Of a DNA stretch of 64,000 nt, positions 44,070 to 53,704 are shown in pieces. The position numbers and the translations under genes are program-made. Source of the DNA: Phenylobacterium sp. Its GTDB lineage: Bacteria > Pseudomonadota > Alphaproteobacteria > Caulobacterales > Caulobacteraceae. How positions within the stretch are numbered: the first letter of the stretch is position 1; every line of letters begins with the position of its first letter. The stretch is taken from positions 1 through 64,000 of the forward strand of contig NZ_PNLB01000005.1 of NCBI RefSeq assembly GCF_013822795.1, read 5' to 3'. The notes beneath the pieces are model-generated. The model did no database searches. It was not told where the DNA came from and saw nothing but the letters and a program-made list of their open reading frames with translations.

Positions 44070-44162
44070 TCAAGGCTTCCGCCTCATCGCCCACACCAGG
44101 GCGGCAAGGCCGGGCAGCAGGGCGGCGAAGGCGGCGACTAGCTGAGGCGTCAGTACAATCAT
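44070..44162 (-). CDS. Possible 30-residue membrane microprotein
   Basis: MIVLTPQLVAAFAALLPGL continues to a basic end AMRRKP: one hydrophobic helix of about 20 residues with a positive C-terminus, the architecture of small membrane proteins and type I toxins such as Ldr. GGAG lies 11 nt upstream of ATG, slightly far. The frame is open further upstream, but that part crosses the palindrome at 44207-44244. No homologue is recognised and no protein evidence exists; it may be chance in GC-rich DNA. Confidence 0.3.
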   Translation of the reverse strand: MIVLTPQLVAAFAALLPGLAALVWAMRRKP

Positions 44163-44191
44163 CGCGTGGTCATCTCCGTTGGCGGCGACAT

Positions 44192-44262
44192 GGAAACAGG
44201 GAGCTGCATGCAAAGCATGGGGAATTATCCCCATGCTTTGCATGGCCGGGGGCCCGGTTTCC
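44192..44262. repeat. Long near-perfect palindrome (38 bp core, 71 bp with outer arms)
   Basis: Core 44207-44244: 17-bp arms CATGCAAAGCATGGGGA / TCCCCATGCTTTGCATG around ATTA, no mismatch. Outer arms GGAAAC (44192-44197) and GTTTCC (44257-44262) with an internal GGG/CCC match continue the fold. It is by far the longest perfect inverted repeat I see in the window. It could form a hairpin in RNA, be a binding site, or be the remnant or end of a small mobile element. It lies upstream of the microprotein frame on the minus strand. Confidence 0.8.
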
Positions 44263-44451
44263 TGCCCGTCGTTCGGCAACACTTCAGCACGACGCTAGTC
44301 GGGGTTCGTGGTCAAAAAAGCCATACTTCCCGCGGGCACCCCGCTTCGGAACCGGTCGTTTCGGACGCGCGGCGTTCGCTGTCAGTCTGTGTTCGCGCCA
44401 TGCATTGGGAGCGGTTCGGCCGGCGTAGTTCCACGCCCCGCGTTGAGCCCG

Positions 44452-46004
<1,553 letters not shown>

Positions 46005-46009
46005 CGCCG

Positions 46010-47161
46010 ATGCTGCCCTATGGCCGCCAGACCATCGACGAGGACGACATCGCCGCGGTGGCCCAGGCGCTACGCGGCGACTTCCTGACCACCGGACCGA
46101 CGGTCGAGGCGTTCGAGACCGCCTTCGCTGAGAAAGTTGGAGCCCAGCATGCGGTGGCTTGCTCCAACGGCACGGCGGCGCTGCACCTGGCGATGCTGGC
46201 GCTGGAAGTGCAGCCGGATGAGGTGGTGATCGCGCCGTCGATCACCTTCCTGGCCACCGCCAACTGCGCGCGGTTCGTCGGCGCCGAAGTGGTGTTCGCC
46301 GACGTCGACCCGCAGACCGGGCTGATGACCGCCGAGACCCTGGCCGAGGCGATGAGCCGGCTGGAGGGACGGCGGTTGCGCGCGGTGCTGCCGGTGCACC
46401 TGCGCGGCGACACCGCCGAGTTGCCGGCGCTGGAGGCGCTGGCCAAGACCGCGGGCGCGGTGCTGGTCGAGGACGCGCCGCACGCCCTGGGCTCGACCCT
46501 GAAGTTCGGCAACAGCGTGGAGCGGGTCGGCGACTGCGCCCACTCGGCGATGGCGACCTTCTCGTTCCATCCGGTGAAGACCATCGCCACCGGCGAGGGC
46601 GGCATGGTCACCACCAACGACCCGCGGCTGGCCGAACGCCTGCGCCGGCTGCGCAGTCACGGCATGATCCGGCCGGCCGGCGGCGATCCGTGGTGGTACG
46701 AGATGCCGGAGATCGGCTTCAACTACCGGCTGCCCGACATCCTCTGCGCGCTCGGGATTTCGCAGCTGGGCAAGCTGGACGCCTTCGCCGCCCGCCGGCG
46801 CATTCTGGCGGCGCGCTACGAAGAGGCGTTGAAGCCGCTGGCCCCGCTGGTCGTGCAGGCGACCCGGCCCGACTGGAGCGACCCGGTGCTGCACCTGATG
46901 GTGGCGCTGGTCGACTTCGAGGCGGCCGGCCGCACGCGCCGCGAGGTCGTCGAGGCGCTGCGCGAACGCGGGGTCGGCACCCAGGTGCACTACATCCCGG
47001 TCCACACCCAGCCCTATTACCGCCAGCGCTACGGCGAGCTGGACCTGCCGGGCGCCAACGCCTGGTACGCGCGCTGCCTGTCGCTGCCGCTCTATCCGGG
47101 GATGGCCGACGACGACGTCGACCGGGTGATCGCGGCTCTGGCGGACGTGATGGGGCTCTGA
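46010..47161 (+). CDS. flmB: UDP-4-amino-4,6-dideoxy-N-acetyl-altrosamine transaminase
   Basis: PLP aminotransferase of the DegT/DnrJ/EryC1 family (PseC/FlmB), 383 residues. It opens with LPYGRQTIDEDDIAAVAQALRGDFLTTGP; SNGTAALHLAM binds PLP phosphate; the catalytic Lys is in FHPVKTIATGEGGM; VHYIPVHTQPYY is the typical C-terminal segment. It accepts the FlmA product. ATG at 46010 follows the flmA stop by 5 nt. It ends directly before a dispersed repeat that may stop the transcript. Confidence 0.93.
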   Translation: MLPYGRQTIDEDDIAAVAQALRGDFLTTGPTVEAFETAFAEKVGAQHAVACSNGTAALHLAMLALEVQPDEVVIAPSITFLATANCARFVGAEVVFADVDPQTGLMTAETLAEAMSRLEGRRLRAVLPVHLRGDTAELPALEALAKTAGAVLVEDAPHALGSTLKFGNSVERVGDCAHSAMATFSFHPVKTIATGEGGMVTTNDPRLAERLRRLRSHGMIRPAGGDPWWYEMPEIGFNYRLPDILCALGISQLGKLDAFAARRRILAARYEEALKPLAPLVVQATRPDWSDPVLHLMVALVDFEAAGRTRREVVEALRERGVGTQVHYIPVHTQPYYRQRYGELDLPGANAWYARCLSLPLYPGMADDDVDRVIAALADVMGL

Positions 47162-47171
47162 CGCAGATCGC

Positions 47172-47287
47172 TCCCTCGCCCCCTTGGGGGAGAGGGTTGG
47201 GGTGAGGGGGCTACGGCCACTGCAGCAATGCCCGCTCCGCGCCGCGAACCCCTCACCCTCCCCTCTCCCCTCAAGCGGGGAGAGGGA
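47172..47287. repeat. Dispersed palindromic repeat, copy 2 (inverted orientation)
   Basis: Same family as 24171-24295 and 52387-52497, here in the opposite orientation: CCCTCGCCCCCTTGGGGGAG at the left end and CCTCACCCTCCCCTCTCCCC followed by TCAAGCGGGGAGAGGGA at the right end. It starts 10 nt after the flmB stop. Confidence 0.75.
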
Positions 47288-47432
47288 CAACAGGGGGTCT
47301 GCGCCGCTTCCTGCGACGTCCGAAGTCCGCGCATCGGCGGCGGTTTCCGCTTGCCCGGCGGCGCGAGCGGCATAGGTAAGGCGGCCCGACCGGTCTTTGT
47401 CCGGTTCCAAGCTCATTTCGACCGGCGCAGCC

Positions 47433-48347
47433 ATGGCTCAGGATGATTCCGCCCGCATCAACGGTTCCGCGCTCGCGGTCGGGGCCGGCTGCTATGTGAT
47501 CTGGGGGATCGTGCCGCTGGCCTTCCAGGTGATGGGCCGGATCGGCATCGGCGCCTGGGAGATTCTCGCCCACCGCACGCTGTGGGCGGTGCCGACCGCG
47601 TTCCTGTTCGTCGCCCTGGCCGGGCAGACCAAGCAGCTGGCCGCGGTGCTGCGCAACGGCCGCACCATGGCCTGGCTGGCGCTGTCGGCGGCGATCATCG
47701 CCGTCAACTGGCTGGTGTTCATCTGGGCGGTGAACAACGGCCGGGTGCTGGAGACCAGCCTCGGCTACTTCATCAATCCGCTGATGGCGATGGCGGCCGG
47801 GGCGCTGATCTTCCGTGAGCGGATGGACGCGATCGGCAAGGGCGCGATCGCCCTGGCCGGGATCGGGGTGATCATCCAGACCTTCGCGCTGGGCCACCTG
47901 CCGATCATCTCGCTGACCCTGGCGACCAGCTTCTGCGCCTATGGGATCATTCGCAAGCGGGTGGCGGCCGAGGCGCAGACCGGGCTGCTGATCGAGTGCC
48001 TGATCCTCGGCCTGCCTGGCGTGTTCCTGATCGCCTGGCTGCAGAGCCAGGGCCAGGGGCATTTCATCTCCAGCCCGGCGGCGACGGCCTGGCTGCTGGC
48101 CTGCGGGCCGATGACGGCGTTGCCGCTGATGATGTTCTCGTGGGCGGCGCGGCGGATCCCGTTCTCGGCCATGGGCTTTCTGCAGTTCATCGCCCCCAGC
48201 ATGACCTTCGTGATGGGGGTGATGCAGGGCGAGCCGTTCACCCCGCTGCGCGGCGTCTCCTTCGCCTTCATCTGGGGCGGGGCGGCGGTGTTCGCGTTCG
48301 GCGCCTGGCGGCGCAGCCGGATGCTCGCCGTTCAAAGCGCGGCGTAG
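47433..48347 (+). CDS. rarD: RarD/EamA-type permease
   Basis: 304 residues, ten predicted transmembrane helices in the drug/metabolite transporter pattern. GAGCYVIWGIVPLAFQVMGRIG and ILAHRTLWAVP are the RarD hallmark; NWLVFIWAVNNGRVLETSLGYFINPL follows. It is an inner-membrane protein of unknown substrate (annotated as chloramphenicol-sensitivity protein in other bacteria). I chose ATG at 47433; an in-frame TTG at 47397 has no ribosome site. Flanked on both sides by intergenic repeats. Confidence 0.92.
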   Translation: MAQDDSARINGSALAVGAGCYVIWGIVPLAFQVMGRIGIGAWEILAHRTLWAVPTAFLFVALAGQTKQLAAVLRNGRTMAWLALSAAIIAVNWLVFIWAVNNGRVLETSLGYFINPLMAMAAGALIFRERMDAIGKGAIALAGIGVIIQTFALGHLPIISLTLATSFCAYGIIRKRVAAEAQTGLLIECLILGLPGVFLIAWLQSQGQGHFISSPAATAWLLACGPMTALPLMMFSWAARRIPFSAMGFLQFIAPSMTFVMGVMQGEPFTPLRGVSFAFIWGGAAVFAFGAWRRSRMLAVQSAA

Positions 48348-48361
48348 GCCCTTCCATTGTT

Positions 48362-48481
48362 CGTCATCCTCGGCCGGCGCCGCGCAGCGGCGGCGGGCCG
48401 GGGATCCATAAACGCGACGCGTTCAGAGCTACCTCGGCGATACGGAGTCTATGGGTGGCCGGGACAAGCCCGGCCATGACG
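48362..48481. repeat. Second type of intergenic palindromic repeat
   Basis: From CGTCATCCTCGGCCGGCGCC to GGCCGGGACAAGCCCGGCCATGACG; ends are inverted (CGTCAT ... ATGACG) and the inner part contains GGATCCATAAACGCG, a pattern common in the intergenic DNA of Caulobacterales. A degenerate fragment (GGCCGTCATCCGGCCTGGGTCGAGAACCGGGATGGC) is at about 53,764-53,800. Function unknown. Confidence 0.65.
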
Positions 48482-48489
48482 ATCGATGG

Positions 48490-49617
48490 TCAGAGCGCGG
48501 CGTAGGCCGCCTCGATCAGCCGCTTGGCGCGGGCGTCGCCGATCAGGTCGGTCGACTGCTTGTTCATGACGTAGGCCCCGGCGAGGCCCGTCTCCGGATC
48601 GGCGAAGGCGCAGGAGCCGCCCCAGCCCGAATGGCCGAAGGTCTGCTCGCCCGGGCCCCAGACCTTGACCGCGCTGTTGCGCATGAAGCCGGCGCCCCAG
48701 CTCATCACGAAGGGCAGCACCAGGTCCTGGCCGTGGATGCGCTCGCGCGAGGCCTCGGCGATCAGGGCTGGCGACAGGATGGTCTCGCCGTCCAGCCAGC
48801 CGTCATTGGCCAGGGCGCCGATCAGCCGCGCCAGGGCCGGGGCCGTGGCGTGGCCGTTGGCGGAGGGGATCTCGATGCGCCGCCATTCGGCCTGGCCGCG
48901 GCCGGCCGGCGAGGACCAGGGGGTCAGGAAGGCGGCCTTGGTGGCGGCGTTGATCTCGCCGAAGTTCGGCAGGCCGTTCGGGCGCTGCAGGTCGGCGACG
49001 CGGCCGTGCTCGGCGTCGGGCAGGCCGATCCAGAGGTCGAGGTCGAAGGGGCCGGCCAGGTCCTCGCGCAGGGCGGTTCCCATGGTCCGCCCGTCGACGC
49101 GGCGGAAGATCTCGCCGGCCAGATAGCCGAAGGTGATCGGGTGGTAGCCGCTGGCGCTCCGCGGCGGCCACAGCGGGGCCATGGCGGCGAGCTTGGCGCA
49201 GACCGCGTCCCAGTCGAACCACAGCGAGGGTTCTATCTCGTCCGGGAAGCCCGAGAGGCCTTCCTGGTGGCTCATCACCTGCTCGATGGTGATGTCTTGC
49301 TTTCCGGCCTGGGCGAACTGCGGCCAGACGTCGGCGACGCGCTGGGCGTAGTCGAGCTTTCCGGCGTCGACCAGCCGCGCGATCAGCAGCGCGGCGACCG
49401 CCTTAGTGGTCGAGAACACCGGCGTCAGGGTGCGCTCGTCGAAGGGCTTGGTGCGTTGGCGGTCGGCGAATCCGGCCCAGAGGTCGACGACCAGCTCGCC
49501 GCCCTGCACCAGCGAAAACCGCGCGCCCAGCTCCTGGCCGGTGGCGAAGTTGTCCTCGAAGGCGGAGCGGACGTCGGCGAAGCGCTCGGGGCAGAGGCCG
49601 TGGATCTCGGGGGTCAT
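48490..49617 (-). CDS. Serine hydrolase of the beta-lactamase / esterase (class C-like) family
   Basis: 375 residues. The SxxK nucleophile motif is in TPVFSTTKAVAALLIARLVDAGK, and the Tyr motif is represented by SGYHPITFGYLAGEIF. There is no signal peptide, so it is probably a cytoplasmic carboxylesterase like EstB rather than a true beta-lactamase. Its start overlaps the pdxY stop by 4 nt. Substrate unknown. Confidence 0.87.
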   Translation of the reverse strand: MTPEIHGLCPERFADVRSAFEDNFATGQELGARFSLVQGGELVVDLWAGFADRQRTKPFDERTLTPVFSTTKAVAALLIARLVDAGKLDYAQRVADVWPQFAQAGKQDITIEQVMSHQEGLSGFPDEIEPSLWFDWDAVCAKLAAMAPLWPPRSASGYHPITFGYLAGEIFRRVDGRTMGTALREDLAGPFDLDLWIGLPDAEHGRVADLQRPNGLPNFGEINAATKAAFLTPWSSPAGRGQAEWRRIEIPSANGHATAPALARLIGALANDGWLDGETILSPALIAEASRERIHGQDLVLPFVMSWGAGFMRNSAVKVWGPGEQTFGHSGWGGSCAFADPETGLAGAYVMNKQSTDLIGDARAKRLIEAAYAAL

Positions 49618-50471
49618 GCCAATCGCTCCAAACGCACGCTGGGGGAGGTCGCCTTCAGCCGCTGGGCCATGGCGACGATAGGAAGTTCCGCCGCCCCGGC
49701 CACGTGGGCGGCGGCGACGGTCTCGGCGACGCCGCCGACCGCGCGGCCCAGCGCATAGGACCCGGCCAGCCCGTCGAGGAGCGCCGCGCCGAACAGGGCG
49801 CTGAGCAGGTCGCCGGTGCCCTTGGGGGCTGAGGGCAGTCGTGGGTGGGCGGCCAGCCAGGCTTCCCCCGGCTCGACATAGATCACCCCGATCTCCTTGG
49901 CCTGGCCGACCGAGGAGACCAGGGCCGGCTTGCCCAGGCGCCGGGCGGCGACCAGCACGTCCTGCGCGGTGCGGGTTGGCAGCCCGCTCAGGTGGGCCAG
50001 TTCCCAGGCGTTGGGGGCCAGGATGTCGGCGCGCGGGATCAGGTGCTCGGCGATCGCCTCGGCGACCGGGGCCGGGACGTAGAGCCCCTTGCCGGCGTCG
50101 CCGATGGTCGGGTCGACGATGACCACCGGCGCCCGCGGGGCCTCGCCGTCGTAGCCGCTGCGCTGGGCGCCGCGGACCGCGTCGATGGCCTGGGCGGCGG
50201 CGAGCACCTGTTCCGGGAAGGCGAAGTAGCCGGTCAGCACCAGGTCGGTCTGGCCAAACAGCTTGTTGGCTTCGATCCCGGCCAGCACGCCTTCGAGCAC
50301 GGCCGGCTCGACCTTCGCGCCGCCGGGCGGGCCCCAGCCGGGATGGCGGCCGTAGAGCACGGTCGGCGCGACCATGGAGTCGATGCGCAGGATCGAGAGG
50401 GCGCTGGCCTGCGCCGTTCCGCCGACATGGCTGGCGGCGACGTGGCTGGAGATGATCAGCGCGAGCGGCAT
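49614..50471 (-). CDS. pdxY: Pyridoxal kinase
   Basis: 285 residues of the ribokinase superfamily. IISSHVAASHVGG (N-terminal substrate loop), VLYGRHPGWG, VVIVDPTIGDAGKGLYVP, LAPNAWELAHLSG and the anion hole/catalytic Asp segment GTGDLLSALF. It salvages pyridoxal to pyridoxal 5'-phosphate. It overlaps the serine hydrolase gene downstream by 4 nt. Length is normal; no other vitamin B6 gene is near. Confidence 0.92.
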   Translation of the reverse strand: MPLALIISSHVAASHVGGTAQASALSILRIDSMVAPTVLYGRHPGWGPPGGAKVEPAVLEGVLAGIEANKLFGQTDLVLTGYFAFPEQVLAAAQAIDAVRGAQRSGYDGEAPRAPVVIVDPTIGDAGKGLYVPAPVAEAIAEHLIPRADILAPNAWELAHLSGLPTRTAQDVLVAARRLGKPALVSSVGQAKEIGVIYVEPGEAWLAAHPRLPSAPKGTGDLLSALFGAALLDGLAGSYALGRAVGGVAETVAAAHVAGAAELPIVAMAQRLKATSPSVRLERLA

Positions 50472-50517
50472 GGCCGCCCTGCTTAGCCGAGCGCCCCCGA
50501 CCCCGACAAGCTGGGCG

Positions 50518-51216
50518 CTACCAGGTCTCGCGGAACGGCCGCACCTCGGCCAGGAACGACCAGGCGCTCTTCGGCTGATGGGCCAGGTGGAAGACCTCGC
50601 CGGCGATGTCGTCGGGAGCGATGAAGTAGTCGTCCGGCGCGTCCTTGTAGCGCTCGCGGGTCCACGGCACGTCGATCACCGCGTCGATCACCAGATAGGC
50701 GACGTGCACCCCCTTCGGACCGACCTCGCGGGCGATGGCTTCAGCCAGGATGCGCTGGGCGGCTTTGGTCGGGGCGAAGCCGGCGAAATTGGCCTTGCCG
50801 CGCAGGGCCGAGGTGTTGCCGGTGACGATCAGCGCGCCGCCGCCGGCCTCGATCATCTTCGGGACAGTCAGGCGGGCGAGGTGGTGCAGGGCCATGACGT
50901 TGGTCGCAAAGTTCTGCTCCAGCACCGACGGGTCGATGTCGAGGAAGTTGCCGAACGCTCCGCCGACTGCGTTGTGGACCACGACCTTGGGCGTTCCGAA
51001 GCGGACGATCAGGTCGTCGACCGCGGCGGTCAGGGCGGCGGCGTCGGAGACGTCGACCGGCACGGCGACGGCGTCCGGGATCTCCTGGGCGAGAGCAGCC
51101 AGGCGGTCGAAGTCCCGGGCCAGCATGGCGACGCGGTAGCCCTGGGCGGCGAACCTGCGGACGATCGAGGCTCCAGTCCCGGGGCCGACCCCGGTGACGA
51201 TGGCGAGCGGTTTCAT
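50518..51216 (-). CDS. SDR-family protein lacking the catalytic Tyr (SDR c10 type)
   Basis: 232 residues of Rossmann fold. The cofactor loop is TGVGPGTGASIVRRF, not the usual TGxxxGxG form, and the catalytic YxxxK appears as FAPTK (Phe in place of Tyr, Lys kept). As I recall, this is typical of classical-SDR subgroup 10, whose activity is not established. Other regions (VVHNAVGGAFGNF, VTGNTSALRG) are standard. It lies 27 nt downstream of the isomerase gene in the HxlR operon, so it may act in the same pathway. Confidence 0.85.
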   Translation of the reverse strand: MKPLAIVTGVGPGTGASIVRRFAAQGYRVAMLARDFDRLAALAQEIPDAVAVPVDVSDAAALTAAVDDLIVRFGTPKVVVHNAVGGAFGNFLDIDPSVLEQNFATNVMALHHLARLTVPKMIEAGGGALIVTGNTSALRGKANFAGFAPTKAAQRILAEAIAREVGPKGVHVAYLVIDAVIDVPWTRERYKDAPDDYFIAPDDIAGEVFHLAHQPKSAWSFLAEVRPFRETW

Positions 51217-51242
51217 GTGGGCGTTCCTTCTGGAAGGGAGGA

Positions 51243-51824
51243 CTAGGCGGCGAGCGCGCGGCGCAGGAAGTCGAGGCGGTCGTTGCCGAAGAACAGCAGG
51301 CCGCCCTCGGTGACGAAGCTGGGTGCGCCGAAGACGCCGGCCTCGACCGCTGCGGCGGTGCCCGCTTCGAGCTCGGTCGCGCGCTCGGGGGCGTCGATCA
51401 TCGCGGCGGTGACGCCGAGGTCGGCGAGCAGGGCGGCGACATCGTCAGAGGTCGCCAGCGGCGCGTCGCCGGCCCACATGGCGCGGAACAGCCGGCGGCC
51501 CGCTTCTTCGCCGTGGCCGAGCGAGCGGGCGGCCAGCGCCGCGTGCAACAGCCGCGGGCCATCGACGCCGCTCATGCCCGGATTGGGGCTGAGCTGAGCT
51601 CGGTAGAGCGCAGCCCAGCGGCCGAGGTCCTGGCGGGCGTAGGCCTGCTTGGGCTTGCAGATCACGCTGGTCGGAACGTTGCCGACACGCTTCATCAGCT
51701 CCAGCACGTCGAACGGGCGCCAGTCGAACGTCCCGGGCAGGGAGTCGAGCTGTGTGCTGGCCAGGTAGCTGTAGGGGCTGCGGAAATCGAAGAAGAAGCG
51801 CGTGCGCGTCAGGGTGTCGGTCAT
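51243..51824 (-). CDS. 2-hydroxychromene-2-carboxylate isomerase-like (DsbA/GST-kappa fold)
   Basis: 193 residues. FFFDFRSPYSYLAS contains the catalytic Ser position of NahD-type isomerases; GVFGAPSFVTEGGLLFFGNDRLDFL is the typical C-terminal cis-Pro region. The enzymes use glutathione in aromatic degradation or other thiol chemistry. ATG at 51824 has GGAGG 6 nt upstream and overlaps the HxlR stop (ATGA). No ring-cleavage genes are near, so the substrate is open. Confidence 0.9.
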   Translation of the reverse strand: MTDTLTRTRFFFDFRSPYSYLASTQLDSLPGTFDWRPFDVLELMKRVGNVPTSVICKPKQAYARQDLGRWAALYRAQLSPNPGMSGVDGPRLLHAALAARSLGHGEEAGRRLFRAMWAGDAPLATSDDVAALLADLGVTAAMIDAPERATELEAGTAAAVEAGVFGAPSFVTEGGLLFFGNDRLDFLRRALAA

Positions 51825-52309
51825 GAGTTTCCTCCAAGCAGTTTCTTGAGACCGGGGGCGGCGGCGGGACCGGGGCGCAGGCGGGCGCGCTCGCGCGGGA
51901 CCGGCGCGCCGGTCTCGGCGTCGACCAGCGCCAGGACCAGCGGATGGCCGGTCTGGCCGTCGATCAGTTCGATGGTCGGCGCGCCCAGGCCATTGGTGTC
52001 CCAGCGGTCGCCCCACTCGCGCAGGGCCGTGGTGACCTTCCAGAGGTCGCGGCCCTTGTCGGTCAGGCGATACTCATGGCGGGGCGGGTTGTCCTGATAG
52101 GGGCGGCGCTCGACGAGGCCGGTGCTCTCCAGGTGCTTGAGCCGGGTGGAGAGCGTGGTGGTCGGCATGCCGGTCGAGGCCTGCAACTCGTCGTACTTCG
52201 ACAAGCCGAGCGACAGGTCGCGCAGCAGCAGCACCGCCCAGCGGTCGCCGATCGCCTCGAGGGCGCCGGCGACGGAACAGGTCATGTCGGCGAAGGACTT
52301 GGCGCGCAT
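51821..52309 (-). CDS. HxlR-family transcriptional regulator
   Basis: 162 residues. Hallmarks: MTCSVAGALEAIGDRWAVLLLRDLSLG with the conserved N-terminal Cys that can sense aldehydes or thiol stress, DELQASTGMPTTTLSTRLKHLESTGLVERRPYQDNPPRHEYRLTDKG as winged helix. It leads an operon with the isomerase and SDR genes. A near-palindrome TAACTCT / AGAGTTA lies just upstream at 52326-52346. The C-terminal about 30 residues are Arg/Ala/Pro-rich. Confidence 0.93.
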   Translation of the reverse strand: MRAKSFADMTCSVAGALEAIGDRWAVLLLRDLSLGLSKYDELQASTGMPTTTLSTRLKHLESTGLVERRPYQDNPPRHEYRLTDKGRDLWKVTTALREWGDRWDTNGLGAPTIELIDGQTGHPLVLALVDAETGAPVPRERARLRPGPAAAPGLKKLLGGNS

Positions 52310-52325
52310 CGGCGGGGCTCCTCAG

Positions 52326-52346
52326 TAACTCTTATGATGAGAGTTA
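52326..52346. promoter_or_regulatory. HxlR operator candidate
   Basis: TAACTCT TATGATG AGAGTTA: 7-bp arms, and the inner bases continue the symmetry except one pair, so 21 bp with one mismatch. It starts 17 nt upstream of the hxlR start codon, in an AT-rich island. It is likely the autoregulatory site of the HxlR protein. Confidence 0.6.
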
Positions 52347-52386
52347 GTGGGCGTGCGGCGGCGCGCAAGGGTAGGCGGCGGATTTT

Positions 52387-52497
52387 CCTCTCCCCGCTTG
52401 AGGGGAGAGGGGAGGGTGAGGGGTAGGCGGCGCGAAGCGGCGCAATGCGGCCGAGGTCCCCCTCACCCCAACCCTCTCCCCCAAGGGGGGCGAGGGA
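52387..52497. repeat. Dispersed palindromic repeat, copy 3
   Basis: CCTCTCCCCGCTTGAGGGGA, then GAGGGGAGGGTGAGGGG at the left end and CCCCCTCACCCCAACCCTCT, then CCCCCAAGG at the right end. Same family and orientation as copy 1 (24171-24295), opposite to copy 2. It separates the hxlR promoter region from the rplS terminator. Confidence 0.75.
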
Positions 52498-52523
52498 GCA
52501 GGCCGTGGAGACCGGCCGCAAAC

Positions 52524-52555
52524 GAAAACGGCGGCCGTGTCGCCACGGCCGCCGT
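52524..52555 (-). terminator. Rho-independent terminator after rplS
   Basis: On the minus strand: ACGGCGGCCGTG GCGA CACGGCCGCCGT, a perfect 12-bp stem with a four-base loop, followed by TTTTCGTTT. It lies 26 nt downstream of the rplS stop and would end the trmD-rplS transcript. Confidence 0.9.
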
Positions 52556-52580
52556 CTGAAGTCTCGTGAAACCTGGAAGC

Positions 52581-52967
52581 TTAGGCTTCGGTGGTCTCGG
52601 TGTTGCGAGCGGTTTGACGCTCGGCGATCCGGGCCGACTTACCGCGACGGTCGCGCAGGTAGTAGAGCTTGGCGCGACGGACGACGCCGCGACGCTTCAC
52701 TTCGATGGAGTCGATGTTCGGGGAGTAGAGCGGGAACACGCGTTCCACGCCTTCGCCGAACGAAATCTTGCGGACGGTGAAGCTCTCGTTCACGCCGCCG
52801 CCTTGACGGCCGATGCAGACGCCTTCGTAGGCCTGCACGCGTTCACGATCGCCTTCCTTGATCTTCACGTTGACGCGAAGGGTGTCGCCAGCCTGGAAGT
52901 CCGGGATCGAACGGGTGGCGGCGAGGCGGTCGAGCTCTTCTTTTTCGAGCTGCTGGATGATGTTCAT
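52581..52967 (-). CDS. rplS: 50S ribosomal protein L19
   Basis: 128 residues, usual length for the group. N-terminal [41 protein letters not shown] and the basic [28 protein letters not shown] are characteristic. It follows trmD after a 26-nt gap and is the last gene of the set, closed by a strong terminator. Confidence 0.97.
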   Translation of the reverse strand: MNIIQQLEKEELDRLAATRSIPDFQAGDTLRVNVKIKEGDRERVQAYEGVCIGRQGGGVNESFTVRKISFGEGVERVFPLYSPNIDSIEVKRRGVVRRAKLYYLRDRRGKSARIAERQTARNTETTEA

Positions 52968-52993
52968 ATCGGTCGTCCTTGTCCTACCGGGCT

Positions 52994-53704
52994 TTACTCG
53001 CCCTTTGCCTGTTGATTGGCGAGATGCTGCGCCCAGAGGTCCGGACGTCGCTCCCGCGTGGCCGCTTCACGCTGCGCTTTGCGCCACTTGCCGATGTCGG
53101 CATGGTGACCACTGAGCAGCACTGGCGGTATCTCAAGTCCCTCGAATTCCCGCGGTCTGGTGTACTGCGGGTGCTCCAGGAGCCCGTCCTCGAAACTCTC
53201 TTCACTCAAGCTCTCCGCCTGGCCGAGGACGCCGGGCACGAGCCTCACGCACGCTTCGATCGCCACCAGGGACGCCGCCTCGCCGCCGGCGAGGACCGCG
53301 TCTCCGACGCTGATCTCCTCGAACCCCCGGGCGTCGAGCACCCGCTGGTCCACCCCTTCGAACCGTCCGGCCAGGACGATCAGTCCCGGACCCTTGGCCC
53401 ATTCACTCACGCGCGCCTGGGTCAGGGGCCGACCTCGTGCGCTCATGTACAAAAGCGGCCGTCCCCGCCGCTCCACGCTGTCCAGCGCGGCTGCGATGAC
53501 GTCCGCTCGCATCACTTGTCCCGGGCCGCCACCCGCAGGGGTGTCGTCGAGGAAGCCGCGCTTATCCTTGGAAAATTGGCGAATGTCCACTGTTTCCAAC
53601 GTCCAAAGCCCGTGCTCGCGCCAGGCGGTGCCGATCAGCGAGACGCCGAGCGGGCCGGGATAGGCCTCGGGAAACATGGTCAGGACGGTGGCGTCGAAGG
53701 ACAT
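52994..53704 (-). CDS. trmD: tRNA (guanine-37-N1) methyltransferase
   Basis: 236 residues, SPOUT methyltransferase that makes m1G37 in t[27 protein letters not shown], the knotted region with [33 protein letters not shown] and [20 protein letters not shown] are typical. It leads rplS. In most bacteria it follows rimM directly; here rimM is 3.7 kb away with three genes between, two of them on the plus strand. Confidence 0.96.
   Translation of the reverse strand: MSFDATVLTMFPEAYPGPLGVSLIGTAWREHGLWTLETVDIRQFSKDKRGFLDDTPAGGGPGQVMRADVIAAALDSVERRGRPLLYMSARGRPLTQARVSEWAKGPGLIVLAGRFEGVDQRVLDARGFEEISVGDAVLAGGEAASLVAIEACVRLVPGVLGQAESLSEESFEDGLLEHPQYTRPREFEGLEIPPVLLSGHHADIGKWRKAQREAATRERRPDLWAQHLANQQAKGE

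Larger units (their letters stand above)
43924..44451. other. 528-nt stretch without a firm gene between Shedu and the FliL-like gene
   Basis: Apart from the palindrome and the possible microprotein I see nothing solid. Base composition is mixed: about 43,924-44,000 is less GC-rich than the flanks, like the Shedu gene; 44,260-44,450 has no open frame with convincing codon use or ribosome site. No tRNA or integrase remnant is visible. The Shedu promoter should lie at about 43,930-43,990. Confidence 0.6.

Noticed and set aside
44070..44162. KdpF-like subunit
   Set aside because: Small hydrophobic protein, but the sequence pattern does not match KdpF and no kdpABC genes are present.
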